Source: Bacteroidales bacterium (GTDB lineage: Bacteria > Bacteroidota > Bacteroidia > Bacteroidales > ML635J-15). Taken from it: 64,000 bases of DNA. Of the stretch, positions 48,102-56,915 are shown piece after piece; positions within the stretch are counted from its first letter, which is position 1, and every line of letters begins with the position of its first letter. A model generated the notes under the pieces. The model searched no databases. It was not told where the DNA came from and was given only the letters and a program-made list of their open reading frames with translations. The stretch lies in the NCBI GenBank assembly GCA_003249955.1, contig QKHS01000094.1:30877-94876 (forward strand), written 5' to 3'. The position numbers and the translations under genes were made by a program.

Positions 48102-49034
48102 ATGAAAACAGGAAAAGTAATACAGACGACAGGTGCAAATCATCTAATTGAATTTGACGGAGATGTTTATTCCTGTACGATTAAAGGGAAATTACGTTTA
48201 AAGGGATACAAAAGCACCAATCCTCTTGCAGTTGGAGACATTGTTGATTTTGAAGCCGAAGACGGGGAAACAGGAGTAATTGTAAAAATACACGAACGTA
48301 AAAACTGTATCATCCGTAAATCTACCAATCTTTCTAAAGAAACACATATTATTGCTTCCAATATTGACCAGGCGGTCATTCTTTTTACTTTAAGGAATCC
48401 CGAAACCACAACAGTTTTTCTTGACAGGTTTCTTGCAGCAGCAGAATCGTACAGTATTCCTGCAATAATTGTATTTAACAAAACCGATATTTACAGACCT
48501 GAAGAATTTGATGCATTGGCAGAAATAATGGCAACTTATGATGAGATTGGCTATAAAATAATTCTTTCTTCGGTAGAAAAAAACAAAAATATTGATGCAA
48601 TATCAGAAGTTCTTAAAGGTAAAACGAGTGTAATATCCGGACATAGCGGGGTAGGAAAAACTTCACTTATAAATGCCCTTTCTCCGGGATTAAAACTTAA
48701 AACCGCAATAATTTCAGAATCACATCAGTCTGGGAAACACACGACAACTTTTGCTCAAATGTTTAAACTCCCGTTTGGAGGATATATAATTGACACTCCC
48801 GGTATCAGAGGTTTCGGACTGGTGCAACTGAAAAAGGAAGAAATTTATCATTATTTCCCCGAAATTTTTGCAATGTCGCATAATTGCAAATATCAAAACT
48901 GTACTCATATTAACGAGCCGGAATGTGCTGTAAAAAAAGCTGTTGAAGAAGGCAATATTGCTTATTCAAGATACAAGTCGTACCTGAATATTTTTCTGGA
49001 CGAAGATGATAAACACAGGGTTAAAGATGTTTAA
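48102..49034 (+). CDS. rsgA: Small ribosomal subunit biogenesis GTPase RsgA
   Basis: RsgA is the circularly permuted GTPase that checks 30S maturation. After an OB-fold (residues ~1-65) the G4 motif FNKTD precedes G1 GHSGVGKTS (~residue 184) and G3 DTPGIRGFG, the permuted order of the family. The C-terminal zinc site is Cys-x4-Cys-x-His-x5-Cys (CKYQNCTHINEPEC). The 310-residue length is normal. The promoter sits directly against the start codon. Confidence 0.96.
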   Translation: MKTGKVIQTTGANHLIEFDGDVYSCTIKGKLRLKGYKSTNPLAVGDIVDFEAEDGETGVIVKIHERKNCIIRKSTNLSKETHIIASNIDQAVILFTLRNPETTTVFLDRFLAAAESYSIPAIIVFNKTDIYRPEEFDALAEIMATYDEIGYKIILSSVEKNKNIDAISEVLKGKTSVISGHSGVGKTSLINALSPGLKLKTAIISESHQSGKHTTTFAQMFKLPFGGYIIDTPGIRGFGLVQLKKEEIYHYFPEIFAMSHNCKYQNCTHINEPECAVKKAVEEGNIAYSRYKSYLNIFLDEDDKHRVKDV

Positions 49035-49088
49035 TAAAACTGCTTGTATCTGTTGTTTATCCGGGGTCTTCAATTGTTATCCCTGTGT

Positions 49089-49119
49089 TTTGATTTTGGT
49101 AAATAAAAATTTATTTTTG
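49089..49119 (+). promoter_or_regulatory. Promoter of the HD-lpxD operon
   Basis: TTTG (49089-49092) and TATTTTTG (49112-49119) are 19 bases apart, a full consensus match. The start would be near 49125, about 10 bases before the TTG start codon at 49136. Confidence 0.6.
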
Positions 49120-49135
49120 TAAAAAGAAATTTAAC

Positions 49136-50359
49136 TTGATAAATAAAAAGAAAATTATAAACGATCCTGTTTATGGGTTTATAAATATTCCCGGCGGGTT
49201 GATTTTTGACCTTATTGAACATCCTTATTTTCAGAGATTAAGGCGGATAAAGCAATTAGGGATGACTTATCTCGTTTACCCGGGAGCTGTTCATTCGAGA
49301 TTTCAGCATACAATAGGTGCAATGCATCTTATTAACATGGCAATTGAAGTTATCCGCGGTAAAGGACACGAAATAACCGAAGAGGAAGCGGAAGCTGCAC
49401 AGATTGCAATTCTGCTTCACGACATTGGACACGGACCGTTTTCACATGCACTGGAAAGTTGCATAATTCCCAGTTTGCCCCACGAGCAGCTAAGTTTAAT
49501 GTTCATGCAACAATTAAACAGCGAATTTAACGGAAAGCTTGATCTGGCAATTAAAATTTTTAAAAATCAATACCATAAAAAATTTCTGCATCAGCTTATT
49601 TCCGGTCAACTGGATATGGACAGACTGGATTATCTTAGACGTGACAGCTTTTTTACCGGAGTTACAGAAGGAGTTGTTGGTTCCGAAAGAATAATAAAAA
49701 TGTTACAGGTTGTTGATGACAACCTGGTAGTTGAAGCAAAAGGGATTTACAGCGTGGAAAAATTTCTTGTTGCCCGAAGACTTATGTACTGGCAGGTTTA
49801 TTTACATAAAACCGTTGTGGTCGCCGAATTGCTTTTGGTAAAAGCTTTGGAAAGAATGAAATATCTGCACCAAAACAATATTTTTGTTACCAACAATCCG
49901 AATCTCGACTATTTTCTGGCTGATAATCAATTAAATAACACGACTGAGATCATCAGAAACTTTAATATGCTGGATGATTATGATATTATTTATCTACTCA
50001 AGCAAAACATTAACTCACAAGACATAATTCTCTCAAAATTAGCAGGTTCGATTTTAAACCGCAAATTCCCAAAGATCATCATTAATAAAGAAAAACCTGA
50101 CGAAAACCTGATTTTAGAAATTAAGAAAAAAACAAAAAAAGAATACCAGCTAAACGACGAAGATTTACAGTACTTTGTTTATACCGGCGAAATATCAAAT
50201 AATGCATACAGCAATATTGACGAACAGATAAATATTCTTTACGGGGATAAACTTATTGATATTGCAGAAGCCTCTGATATGTTAAATTTATCTGTACTTA
50301 GCAAAGTCGTAAAAAAATATTATGTTTGTGCTCCAAAAAAAATTATTAATCAAAAGTAG
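49136..50359 (+). CDS. HD-domain phosphohydrolase (dNTPase/SAMHD1-like)
   Basis: The N-terminal region has SRFQHTIGAMHL and the HD motif LLHDIGHGPFSHALE (~residues 94-108), with the later LDMDRLDYLRRDSFFTGV metal/substrate segment, as in dGTPase/SAMHD1-type HD proteins. The 407-residue protein is expected to hydrolyse nucleotides or a related phosphate ester; the substrate is unknown. The start is a TTG at 49136, supported by the promoter close by; no in-frame ATG precedes the conserved IINDPVYGFI. It is 3 bases upstream of lpxD, a pairing I know from other Bacteroidota. Confidence 0.88.
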   Translation: MINKKKIINDPVYGFINIPGGLIFDLIEHPYFQRLRRIKQLGMTYLVYPGAVHSRFQHTIGAMHLINMAIEVIRGKGHEITEEEAEAAQIAILLHDIGHGPFSHALESCIIPSLPHEQLSLMFMQQLNSEFNGKLDLAIKIFKNQYHKKFLHQLISGQLDMDRLDYLRRDSFFTGVTEGVVGSERIIKMLQVVDDNLVVEAKGIYSVEKFLVARRLMYWQVYLHKTVVVAELLLVKALERMKYLHQNNIFVTNNPNLDYFLADNQLNNTTEIIRNFNMLDDYDIIYLLKQNINSQDIILSKLAGSILNRKFPKIIINKEKPDENLILEIKKKTKKEYQLNDEDLQYFVYTGEISNNAYSNIDEQINILYGDKLIDIAEASDMLNLSVLSKVVKKYYVCAPKKIINQK

Positions 50360-50362
50360 ATT

Positions 50363-51394
50363 ATGATGGAATTTACTGCAAAACAGATTGCTGAATTACT
50401 TAACGGCACTACAGAGGGAGATGAAAATGCTATTGTAAACAGCTTTTCAAAAATTGAAGAAGGAACTCCGGGATCACTTTCATTTCTTGCAAATCCGAAA
50501 TATACTCATTACATTTACGAGACCGAAGCATCTGTTGTACTGGTGAATGATAGTTTTGAAGCTCAGAAAGAAATAAAAGCTACTTTAGTCCGTGTTGAAG
50601 ATGCCTACAAATCAATTGCTATCCTGCTCAATTTGTACAATAAAATGACGGAAAAGCCTTCCGGCATAGAGAAACAATCTTTTGTTCATAAAAAAGCGTT
50701 TCTTGGAAAAAATATATATGTCGGAGCGTTTAGTTATATCGGCAAAGATGCAAAAATCGGCAATGATGTCCAGATTTATCCGGGTTGCTACATTGGCAAT
50801 AATGTAAAGATAGGTAACAACTGCATTATTTATCCCGGAGTAAAAATATATTATAACACAGTTATAGGCAACAATTGTACAATTCATGCCGGAACAATTA
50901 TCGGTGCCGACGGATTTGGCTTTGCTCCTAACGGAGGAGAAACTTTTCTCAAAATTGCACAAATCGGGAATGTGGTAATTGAAGATGATGTTGAACTGGG
51001 AGCTCTTGTAACTATAGACCGTGCAACTATGGGCTCGACATTTATCAGAAAAGGCGTTAAACTTGATAATCATAATCACATAGCCCACAATGTTGATATC
51101 GGTCAAAACACTGTTATTGCAGCACAATCAGGAGTCGCCGGGACTGCAAAAATAGGAGAGAACTGCATGTTTGGCGGACAGGTTGGAATAAGTCCTCATG
51201 TTACAATTGCAAACGGAGTTAAGATATCTGCCCAATCGGGAATCTCTAACAATGTACTTAAAGAAAACAGTATTTTAATGGGAGCTCCGGCATACGATTT
51301 AAGAGCATACCACAAGTCATATGTGCATTTCAAAAATCTTGACGACATTGTTAAACGATTGGAGCAACTGGAAAAGAAACTTAGCTCAGAGTAG
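50363..51394 (+). CDS. lpxD: UDP-3-O-(3-hydroxyacyl)glucosamine N-acyltransferase
   Basis: LpxD adds the second acyl chain in lipid A synthesis. The 343-residue protein has the N-terminal uridine-binding domain (IAELLNGTTEGDENAIVNSFSKIEEGTPGSLSFLANPKY), a long left-handed beta-helix of hexapeptide repeats, GTIIGADGFGFAP, the catalytic histidine region NHNHIAHNVDIG, and a C-terminal helix. The start is the first of two ATGs. In many Bacteroidota lpxC-fabZ and lpxA follow lpxD, but here the next gene is an opposing secreted protein, so the lipid A genes are split. Confidence 0.96.
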   Translation: MMEFTAKQIAELLNGTTEGDENAIVNSFSKIEEGTPGSLSFLANPKYTHYIYETEASVVLVNDSFEAQKEIKATLVRVEDAYKSIAILLNLYNKMTEKPSGIEKQSFVHKKAFLGKNIYVGAFSYIGKDAKIGNDVQIYPGCYIGNNVKIGNNCIIYPGVKIYYNTVIGNNCTIHAGTIIGADGFGFAPNGGETFLKIAQIGNVVIEDDVELGALVTIDRATMGSTFIRKGVKLDNHNHIAHNVDIGQNTVIAAQSGVAGTAKIGENCMFGGQVGISPHVTIANGVKISAQSGISNNVLKENSILMGAPAYDLRAYHKSYVHFKNLDDIVKRLEQLEKKLSSE

Positions 51395-51466
51395 AACATA
51401 AAACCTGTGTTCTGTTAGAAAGCAAGATCTGTAATCTTACTGTCAGGTCAGATCTGACTGTAAATC

Positions 51467-54400
51467 TTAATAAGATTTTTTACTCAAAACGGCAGCATGT
51501 TTTTCAACAACTTTTGCACCTGTCAGGTTAAACATCTCAACATATACAATGTAAATTCCTATAGGGCAAAGATTATTTCCGTTATCAAAACCATCCCAAA
51601 ACAAATTTCCTTCCATTCCAAGCATTTCGTTATTAAGGATATAAGTTATGAATTTCCCGTCGGCATTATAAATTGCCATAGTTGCCGTATAACCAGGTTC
51701 ATCGAGTTTATATGATATTGTTAATCTGTCGTCAACACCATCATTATCAGGAGAAAACACCTCCGGAGTTAAAGTAATAGTTGTTTCTGTAACAATTTCT
51801 GATGCATATTGCGAATTCTGATATCCGGGAGTTGCAAAACCTGCTGTTTGCGAAGCCGAATGCCAGTTTGACAAATCATCAGAGGCCATATCAAAGTTTA
51901 TTCGCTCCAGAGAAACTCCGTCATCAGAAGCCAAAAGTTTATATTGCTGGTCATCGCTGTAACTAACCTCATCAATAACATTTAAAAATCTGTCAGTCAA
52001 TACGATATTCCCAATATCATCCGGCATAGACGGAAGATTGTCACATTCATACAGATTTTGAGGGTAGGGCACATAGTAATTATCTGACAAAAACGCGACA
52101 TCTTCTGATACCGCACAATATTCACCGGGTAATAACAGCCTGCTTATATCTGCAATTACAAAAGCATCATCAGTTTCTCCTGCTTCATCTTTGTTTAACA
52201 GCCATAAATGTTTGAGATCAAAAACCTTCTCTGAATTATTATATAACTCCACAAAATCACTACCCCCCGAAAGCGGATTGAATAATAATTCATTAATCAC
52301 AATATCTCCACCTGTAACAGAATCGGCAATAGCAAATCTTATTGAGGTATTTACCGAAACTTTATTCCCGAAACAATCTTCAATACTGTCTGTAATATTT
52401 ACATAATAAACTTCCCCTGTTTCAAAAGAGCCGTTAAACGTCATGGTCACAACAGAAAAATCAGGTTCTGCAGCACTTATCCATATTGGATTGCCAAATT
52501 CTTCAACACTGAAGTTCAGAATATTATTCGCAAATTCCTGCTTAAGTGTTTCACTGAAATAAATAGTTAAAGTATCCGGCGCAATTGCCTCAGCAGCAAC
52601 CGGATATGGAGAAGTTTCGTCGGGATTTATTCCGTTAACAGAATTTACTCTGCCCGGAGTCCCGCCTGATATATCATTAGACGCAGTCCAGTTTTCAATT
52701 CCTTCACAAGGATTATTCAGATCTATCATTTCAAGGGAATAACCGCCGTTTAGCTTAAAGTTATCTTTGTACCATGTGTCACTGTATTTTATCGTATGCA
52801 CCACTACTCCTTCTTTTGATTTTAATGTCAGAGTAGTTCCGCTGTTTGTCAAAGACGGAAAACCTGATACTCCCACTACATTATCAATTCCCGTAAATAA
52901 TTCAGCTTTGTCAACATGGCATAAAACGAGGTAGCCACCGGAAGGAATCATGCAATATGGCAATGTCCTTACAGTGCTTCCGGCACTTATTGTCCAGTCG
53001 CTAAGATTAAGATCGTATTCTGTGCGATTGTATAATTCTATATATTCCGCTTCCGGTAAAATAACAACAGGATCAGGATCTGCCATGATTTCACAAATAA
53101 TTACATCATAATCTGCCGGATTATAAATAATAAAATCCAAATTCTGGGATGACAATGTATTACCACACCAATCGCTTATATTTTGAACACTTAAAGTATA
53201 ATTTACATTTTCACTGAATGACGCCGGGAACTGAATTAATACCTGTGCTGTATTTGCAGGATCTGAATATGCATAAAAAGGATTTCCGAAAGAAGGACTA
53301 AGATTATAATTTGTTAAAACCAGACTTGTTAAAGTGTCAACAGGTTCCGAAAAAACAACGGTAAGTTCATTTCCTGAAGTTACTGTAACACTTAACACCG
53401 ATGGTGCCTGAGTATCATTGTTTACCGCATATACAGAATTTATTTCTCCGGGAGTCCCTCCTGTTGAGCTGTTTGAAGCAATCCAGTTTGTTTGTGCCGA
53501 ACAGGTATTTGTAGGATCTATTTTTTCCAGAGACCAACCTCCGTCATCTTTGTTTGAATCGTGATACCAGGAAGAGGAATAAATAACTTTGTCAATTTCC
53601 TGTCCGTTTTTATCATTAAGAATTATCGTCTGCCCGCCGTTGGTTATTGAGGGAAATGATGCTATTCCCAAAGTATTTCCGAAACTTTCAAATTCTGAAG
53701 CAACAGTTTCATTACATAAGATAAGATATTCTCCTGCACCAAGCTGATATGACGGTAGAATTTTTGTGCTGGTTCCTATTTTGTACTCCCAATCTTTTAA
53801 ATCAATTGCGTAAGCAGAAGTGTTGTAAAGTTCAACATATTCTGCATTCGGTAATGCTACCGGTGGATCAGGATCAGCCATTATTTCATTTACAACTACC
53901 ATTCCGGGTTCAAATTCCAGATAACTGAAATTAATACTTCCCGGTTCCACCGCGTTCAGGCTTAAATCTGAAATGTTCTGATATTGAAGAATGTAATCTG
54001 CAGGAGAATAAAAAGAAGAAGCAAATTCAAGCAATACCGAAGATGGATTTGCATTATAGAATGAAACATCTAAAGGGTTTCCTATTCCGCCGTTAACAGT
54101 GTAATTGTCAACATCAAGTGCGGTTGTTGCATCAAGTTCTTCATTAAAAACAATTAAAAAATGTTGTGCATCAATTACCTGATAAGACAATATTTGCGGG
54201 GGCACATCATCAACAAAAGGATCTCCGGTAACAATAAAGTCGTCGAAGAAAAAATTCTGAGACCGGGTTGATGTATAAACACATTTCAGCCCAAAGTAAG
54301 CCGAACTGATATAGGTGTCATCGAAAATTGTTCCCTCTGTAAAGTAATCTGTACCGCCCAGAGTATCTGACAATAAAGTCCAGTTGCCGTCAAAGTCGCG

Positions 54401-54859
54401 GGTAACTTTTACACGCAGAGTTACGGCTGTAGTGTTTAACCTTCCGTCAGTTCCGTCAATCAGCATTACAGACCCGGAAACATCTTTACGGTAAAGACTT
54501 ACTTCATCTGCGGTATTACCGATTTTAACAAAATATCCGTTAGTCGCTGCTGTTATATCCGATGAATTTGAAACCAGATACACATCACAATAGTTTGTGG
54601 ATGATGGATTAAACTGCATATTTACAGAGAATTCCCAACTTGCATCATAAATTGCTCCCGACAGTGTTGACAAGTAAGAGGTTCCTGCAGCAGCCGGATC
54701 TTCAAATAACTGAAGTTTCTGATCTCCGCTTATAACAAATTTATTTGTATTCCCCGACCATACAGGATTTGTTGTAAAATCACCATCGGAAAAATCATCA
54801 TTAAACTGAGCAAATCCTAAAACAGGCAGAGCTAACAGAATTAAAAAAATTGATCTCAT
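51467..54859 (-). CDS. Giant secreted lamin-tail-domain protein with T9SS-type C-terminus
   Basis: A signal peptide (MRSIFLILLALPVLGFAQ) precedes a concanavalin-like domain (~20-210). Three lamin-tail (LTD) domains follow, each opening V-x-I/N-E-I/L-M/L-x-D/N-P and containing Y-V/I-E-L-Y-N (for example VVNEIMADPDPP, VIICEIMADPDP, IVINELLFNPLSGG). They are separated by Ig-like/Big5-type linkers rich in FSEPVDTLT and FSETL. The last ~100 residues (TPEVFSPDNDGVDDRLTI...GIYIVYVEMFNLTGAKVVEKH) are a FlgD/CHU_C-type C-terminal region of the kind used by type IX secretion. The 1130-residue protein should be at the cell surface or released. The role is unknown; adhesion or extracellular nuclease support are guesses. 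It converges on lpxD. Confidence 0.88.
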   Translation of the reverse strand: MRSIFLILLALPVLGFAQFNDDFSDGDFTTNPVWSGNTNKFVISGDQKLQLFEDPAAAGTSYLSTLSGAIYDASWEFSVNMQFNPSSTNYCDVYLVSNSSDITAATNGYFVKIGNTADEVSLYRKDVSGSVMLIDGTDGRLNTTAVTLRVKVTRDFDGNWTLLSDTLGGTDYFTEGTIFDDTYISSAYFGLKCVYTSTRSQNFFFDDFIVTGDPFVDDVPPQILSYQVIDAQHFLIVFNEELDATTALDVDNYTVNGGIGNPLDVSFYNANPSSVLLEFASSFYSPADYILQYQNISDLSLNAVEPGSINFSYLEFEPGMVVVNEIMADPDPPVALPNAEYVELYNTSAYAIDLKDWEYKIGTSTKILPSYQLGAGEYLILCNETVASEFESFGNTLGIASFPSITNGGQTIILNDKNGQEIDKVIYSSSWYHDSNKDDGGWSLEKIDPTNTCSAQTNWIASNSSTGGTPGEINSVYAVNNDTQAPSVLSVTVTSGNELTVVFSEPVDTLTSLVLTNYNLSPSFGNPFYAYSDPANTAQVLIQFPASFSENVNYTLSVQNISDWCGNTLSSQNLDFIIYNPADYDVIICEIMADPDPVVILPEAEYIELYNRTEYDLNLSDWTISAGSTVRTLPYCMIPSGGYLVLCHVDKAELFTGIDNVVGVSGFPSLTNSGTTLTLKSKEGVVVHTIKYSDTWYKDNFKLNGGYSLEMIDLNNPCEGIENWTASNDISGGTPGRVNSVNGINPDETSPYPVAAEAIAPDTLTIYFSETLKQEFANNILNFSVEEFGNPIWISAAEPDFSVVTMTFNGSFETGEVYYVNITDSIEDCFGNKVSVNTSIRFAIADSVTGGDIVINELLFNPLSGGSDFVELYNNSEKVFDLKHLWLLNKDEAGETDDAFVIADISRLLLPGEYCAVSEDVAFLSDNYYVPYPQNLYECDNLPSMPDDIGNIVLTDRFLNVIDEVSYSDDQQYKLLASDDGVSLERINFDMASDDLSNWHSASQTAGFATPGYQNSQYASEIVTETTITLTPEVFSPDNDGVDDRLTISYKLDEPGYTATMAIYNADGKFITYILNNEMLGMEGNLFWDGFDNGNNLCPIGIYIVYVEMFNLTGAKVVEKHAAVLSKKSY

Positions 54860-54891
54860 TTTATTTAAATTTTATAGCATTCGGAATACCC

Positions 54892-54939
54892 GCATGTCTA
54901 AAACATGCTAAAGTTGATTTAATCGCTGTTCTCAACTTT
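54892..54939. other. Two adjacent small stem-loops in the lamin-tail/asd gap
   Basis: GCATGT/ACATGC (54892-54908) and AAAGTTGA/TCAACTTT (54910-54939, 14-base loop) are perfect inverted repeats in the 203-base divergent gap. They would be in the leader or promoter of the lamin-tail gene or asd. They do not match any riboswitch I can recognise. Confidence 0.4.
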
Positions 54940-55062
54940 GTAACATTTCAAACTTCAGGCACTTCACATGGTAAAAATACCTTATTTTATTTTAAAAATA
55001 ACTTTTTGATTAAAAGATTGGTTGAAAAATTATAATTTTACAAAAAATATTAAAGATTTTTT

Positions 55063-56052
55063 ATGAAACTGGCTGTTGTTGGAGTTACCGGAATGGTAGG
55101 CAGTGCTATACTGAAAGTACTTGAAGAAAAAAAATTTGAGTTTGATGAATTAATCCCTGTAGCATCGGCCTCATCAGTCGGGAAAAAGATTATCTGTAAT
55201 AAAAAAGAATATTCTGTTGTCAGCCTGGAAGAAGGTTTGGGTATGAAACCGGATATTGCCATATTTTCTGCAGGAAAAACCGTTTCGTTGGAATGGGCAC
55301 CAAAATTTGCCAAATCCGGCACTTTTGTTATTGATAATTCGTCGGCATGGCGCATGGATAATACGGTTAAACTGGTTGTTCCCGAAGTCAACATCGCTTT
55401 ACTGGAAGAAACGGACAAAATCATAGCAAATCCAAACTGCAGCACAATTCAGTTAGTTGTTGTTTTATGGCCTTTGCACAAAAAGTACGGGTTAAAACGT
55501 GTCGTGGTTTCTACATACCAATCTGTTACCGGTTCCGGATTTAAAGGTTTTACACAACTTATGGAAGAACGTAACGGAACAATTGCAGCAAATCCTGCAT
55601 ATCCGCATAAAATAGATCTTAATTGCATACCTCACGGCGGGGCATTTCTCGAAAACGGCTATACCGAGGAAGAAATGAAACTTGTACATGAAAGCAGAAA
55701 GATTCTCGGGATTCAGGATCTTAAACTCACATCAACTGTTGTTCGTGTGCCTGTTACCGGCGGACACAGTGAAAGCGTAAATATTGAGTTTAACAAAAAC
55801 ATTAATCTGAGCGAAATAAAAAATATTCTGGCTTCTTCAGCAGGGATTATTGTTCAGGACAATCCGGAAGACTTTGAATATCCTATGCCAATGAATTCTG
55901 AAAACAGAAACGAAACTTTTGTCGGCAGAGTAAGATTGGATGAATCGGTCGAAAATGCAATAAATTTATGGATAGTTGCTGACAATCTGCGAAAAGGTGC
56001 GGCAACAAATGCAGTTCAGATAGCAGAATATATATCGGATAATTTTATTTAA
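55063..56052 (+). CDS. asd: Aspartate-semialdehyde dehydrogenase
   Basis: Asd reduces aspartyl phosphate to the semialdehyde that leads to lysine/diaminopimelate, threonine and methionine. The NADP-binding VVGVTGMVGSAIL, DNSSAWRMD, the active cysteine C126 in NPNCSTIQ, and the later RVPVTGGHSESVN histidine are all present. At 329 residues the length is normal. The GH25 muramidase starts at the base directly after its stop codon. Confidence 0.97.
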   Translation: MKLAVVGVTGMVGSAILKVLEEKKFEFDELIPVASASSVGKKIICNKKEYSVVSLEEGLGMKPDIAIFSAGKTVSLEWAPKFAKSGTFVIDNSSAWRMDNTVKLVVPEVNIALLEETDKIIANPNCSTIQLVVVLWPLHKKYGLKRVVVSTYQSVTGSGFKGFTQLMEERNGTIAANPAYPHKIDLNCIPHGGAFLENGYTEEEMKLVHESRKILGIQDLKLTSTVVRVPVTGGHSESVNIEFNKNINLSEIKNILASSAGIIVQDNPEDFEYPMPMNSENRNETFVGRVRLDESVENAINLWIVADNLRKGAATNAVQIAEYISDNFI

Positions 56053-56838
56053 ATGGCAAGAAGGAGAAGACGTAAAAAATCTCAAAAAAAAATTGTCTGG
56101 ATTGCTTTTGTAATTCTTGCCGCCACCGCTGTTTGTTTCTTCTATTCTGATATTGCCGGACTTTTTGAAATAAAAAGCAGGAAAAGTGAAGACTATTCTG
56201 ATTTTAAGCAGGCACTTAGTAATTATACTGTGTTCGGGATAGATGTTTCACAATATCAGACAGATATTGACTGGGAAAAGTTAACCAGGAAAGAAAAAAT
56301 AGACTTCGTTATTATCCGGGCAGTTGCAGGAAAAGACAAAGTTGACACAAAGTTCAGAACGAACTGGGAATCGGCAAAAGAGAATAAGGTCATACGCGGG
56401 GCATATCACTATTACCGCCCGGACGAGAACAGTACCGATCAGGCAAAGTTCTTTATAAAAAATGTAAAACTTGAAGAAGGCGATTTGCCTCCTGTTCTTG
56501 ATATAGAAAAATACAGCCGGGTACAAAGTCTTACCAGCCTGAAAAACGGATTGTTAAACTGGCTGAAAATTGTAGAAGAGCATTACGGAATAACTCCTAT
56601 ACTATACACTTATTATAATTTTTACTCAAGTACTCTGTCCGGCGACAAGCGCTTTAGCAAATACCCCGTCTGGATAGCCTGGTACAATATTAACGGAAAT
56701 CCTGACAATATTAAAAAAGACTGGGTATTCTGGCAATTTACAGATAAAGGCAGGCTTAAAGGTATAGACGGAGATGTTGACGTAAACGTTTTTAACGGCA
56801 AACTGCAGGATTTGGATGGATTGAGGTTGAAAAAGTAG
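56053..56838 (+). CDS. Membrane-anchored GH25 muramidase (lysozyme)
   Basis: A basic N-terminus (RRRRRKKSQKK) and one helix (residues ~14-31) anchor the protein. The rest is a GH25 barrel with GIDVSQYQTDIDW (D64), IIRAVAGKD, GAYHYYRPDE, PPVLDIEKY (D150, E152) and WIAWYNINGNPD. It should cleave peptidoglycan in the periplasm. It follows asd without a gap, so it is translated from the same mRNA; asd feeds diaminopimelate synthesis, which gives the pairing a cell-wall logic, but that is inference. Confidence 0.92.
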   Translation: MARRRRRKKSQKKIVWIAFVILAATAVCFFYSDIAGLFEIKSRKSEDYSDFKQALSNYTVFGIDVSQYQTDIDWEKLTRKEKIDFVIIRAVAGKDKVDTKFRTNWESAKENKVIRGAYHYYRPDENSTDQAKFFIKNVKLEEGDLPPVLDIEKYSRVQSLTSLKNGLLNWLKIVEEHYGITPILYTYYNFYSSTLSGDKRFSKYPVWIAWYNINGNPDNIKKDWVFWQFTDKGRLKGIDGDVDVNVFNGKLQDLDGLRLKK

Positions 56839-56915
56839 ATATTTCACCCGGAAAAACTAAAAAATTTACAAATTTAAGGATCGGACATATTGCTTAATTA
56901 AACTATGCCTGTTCA

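Noticed and set aside
50612..51127. 171-codon minus-strand frame opposite lpxD
   Set aside because: The hexapeptide repeats of lpxD create long antisense frames; the translation is a Cys/Ile/Tyr-rich artefact.
54860..55062. Lysine or other amino-acid riboswitch upstream of asd
   Set aside because: The stems are too short and none of the conserved junction sequences that I know is present.
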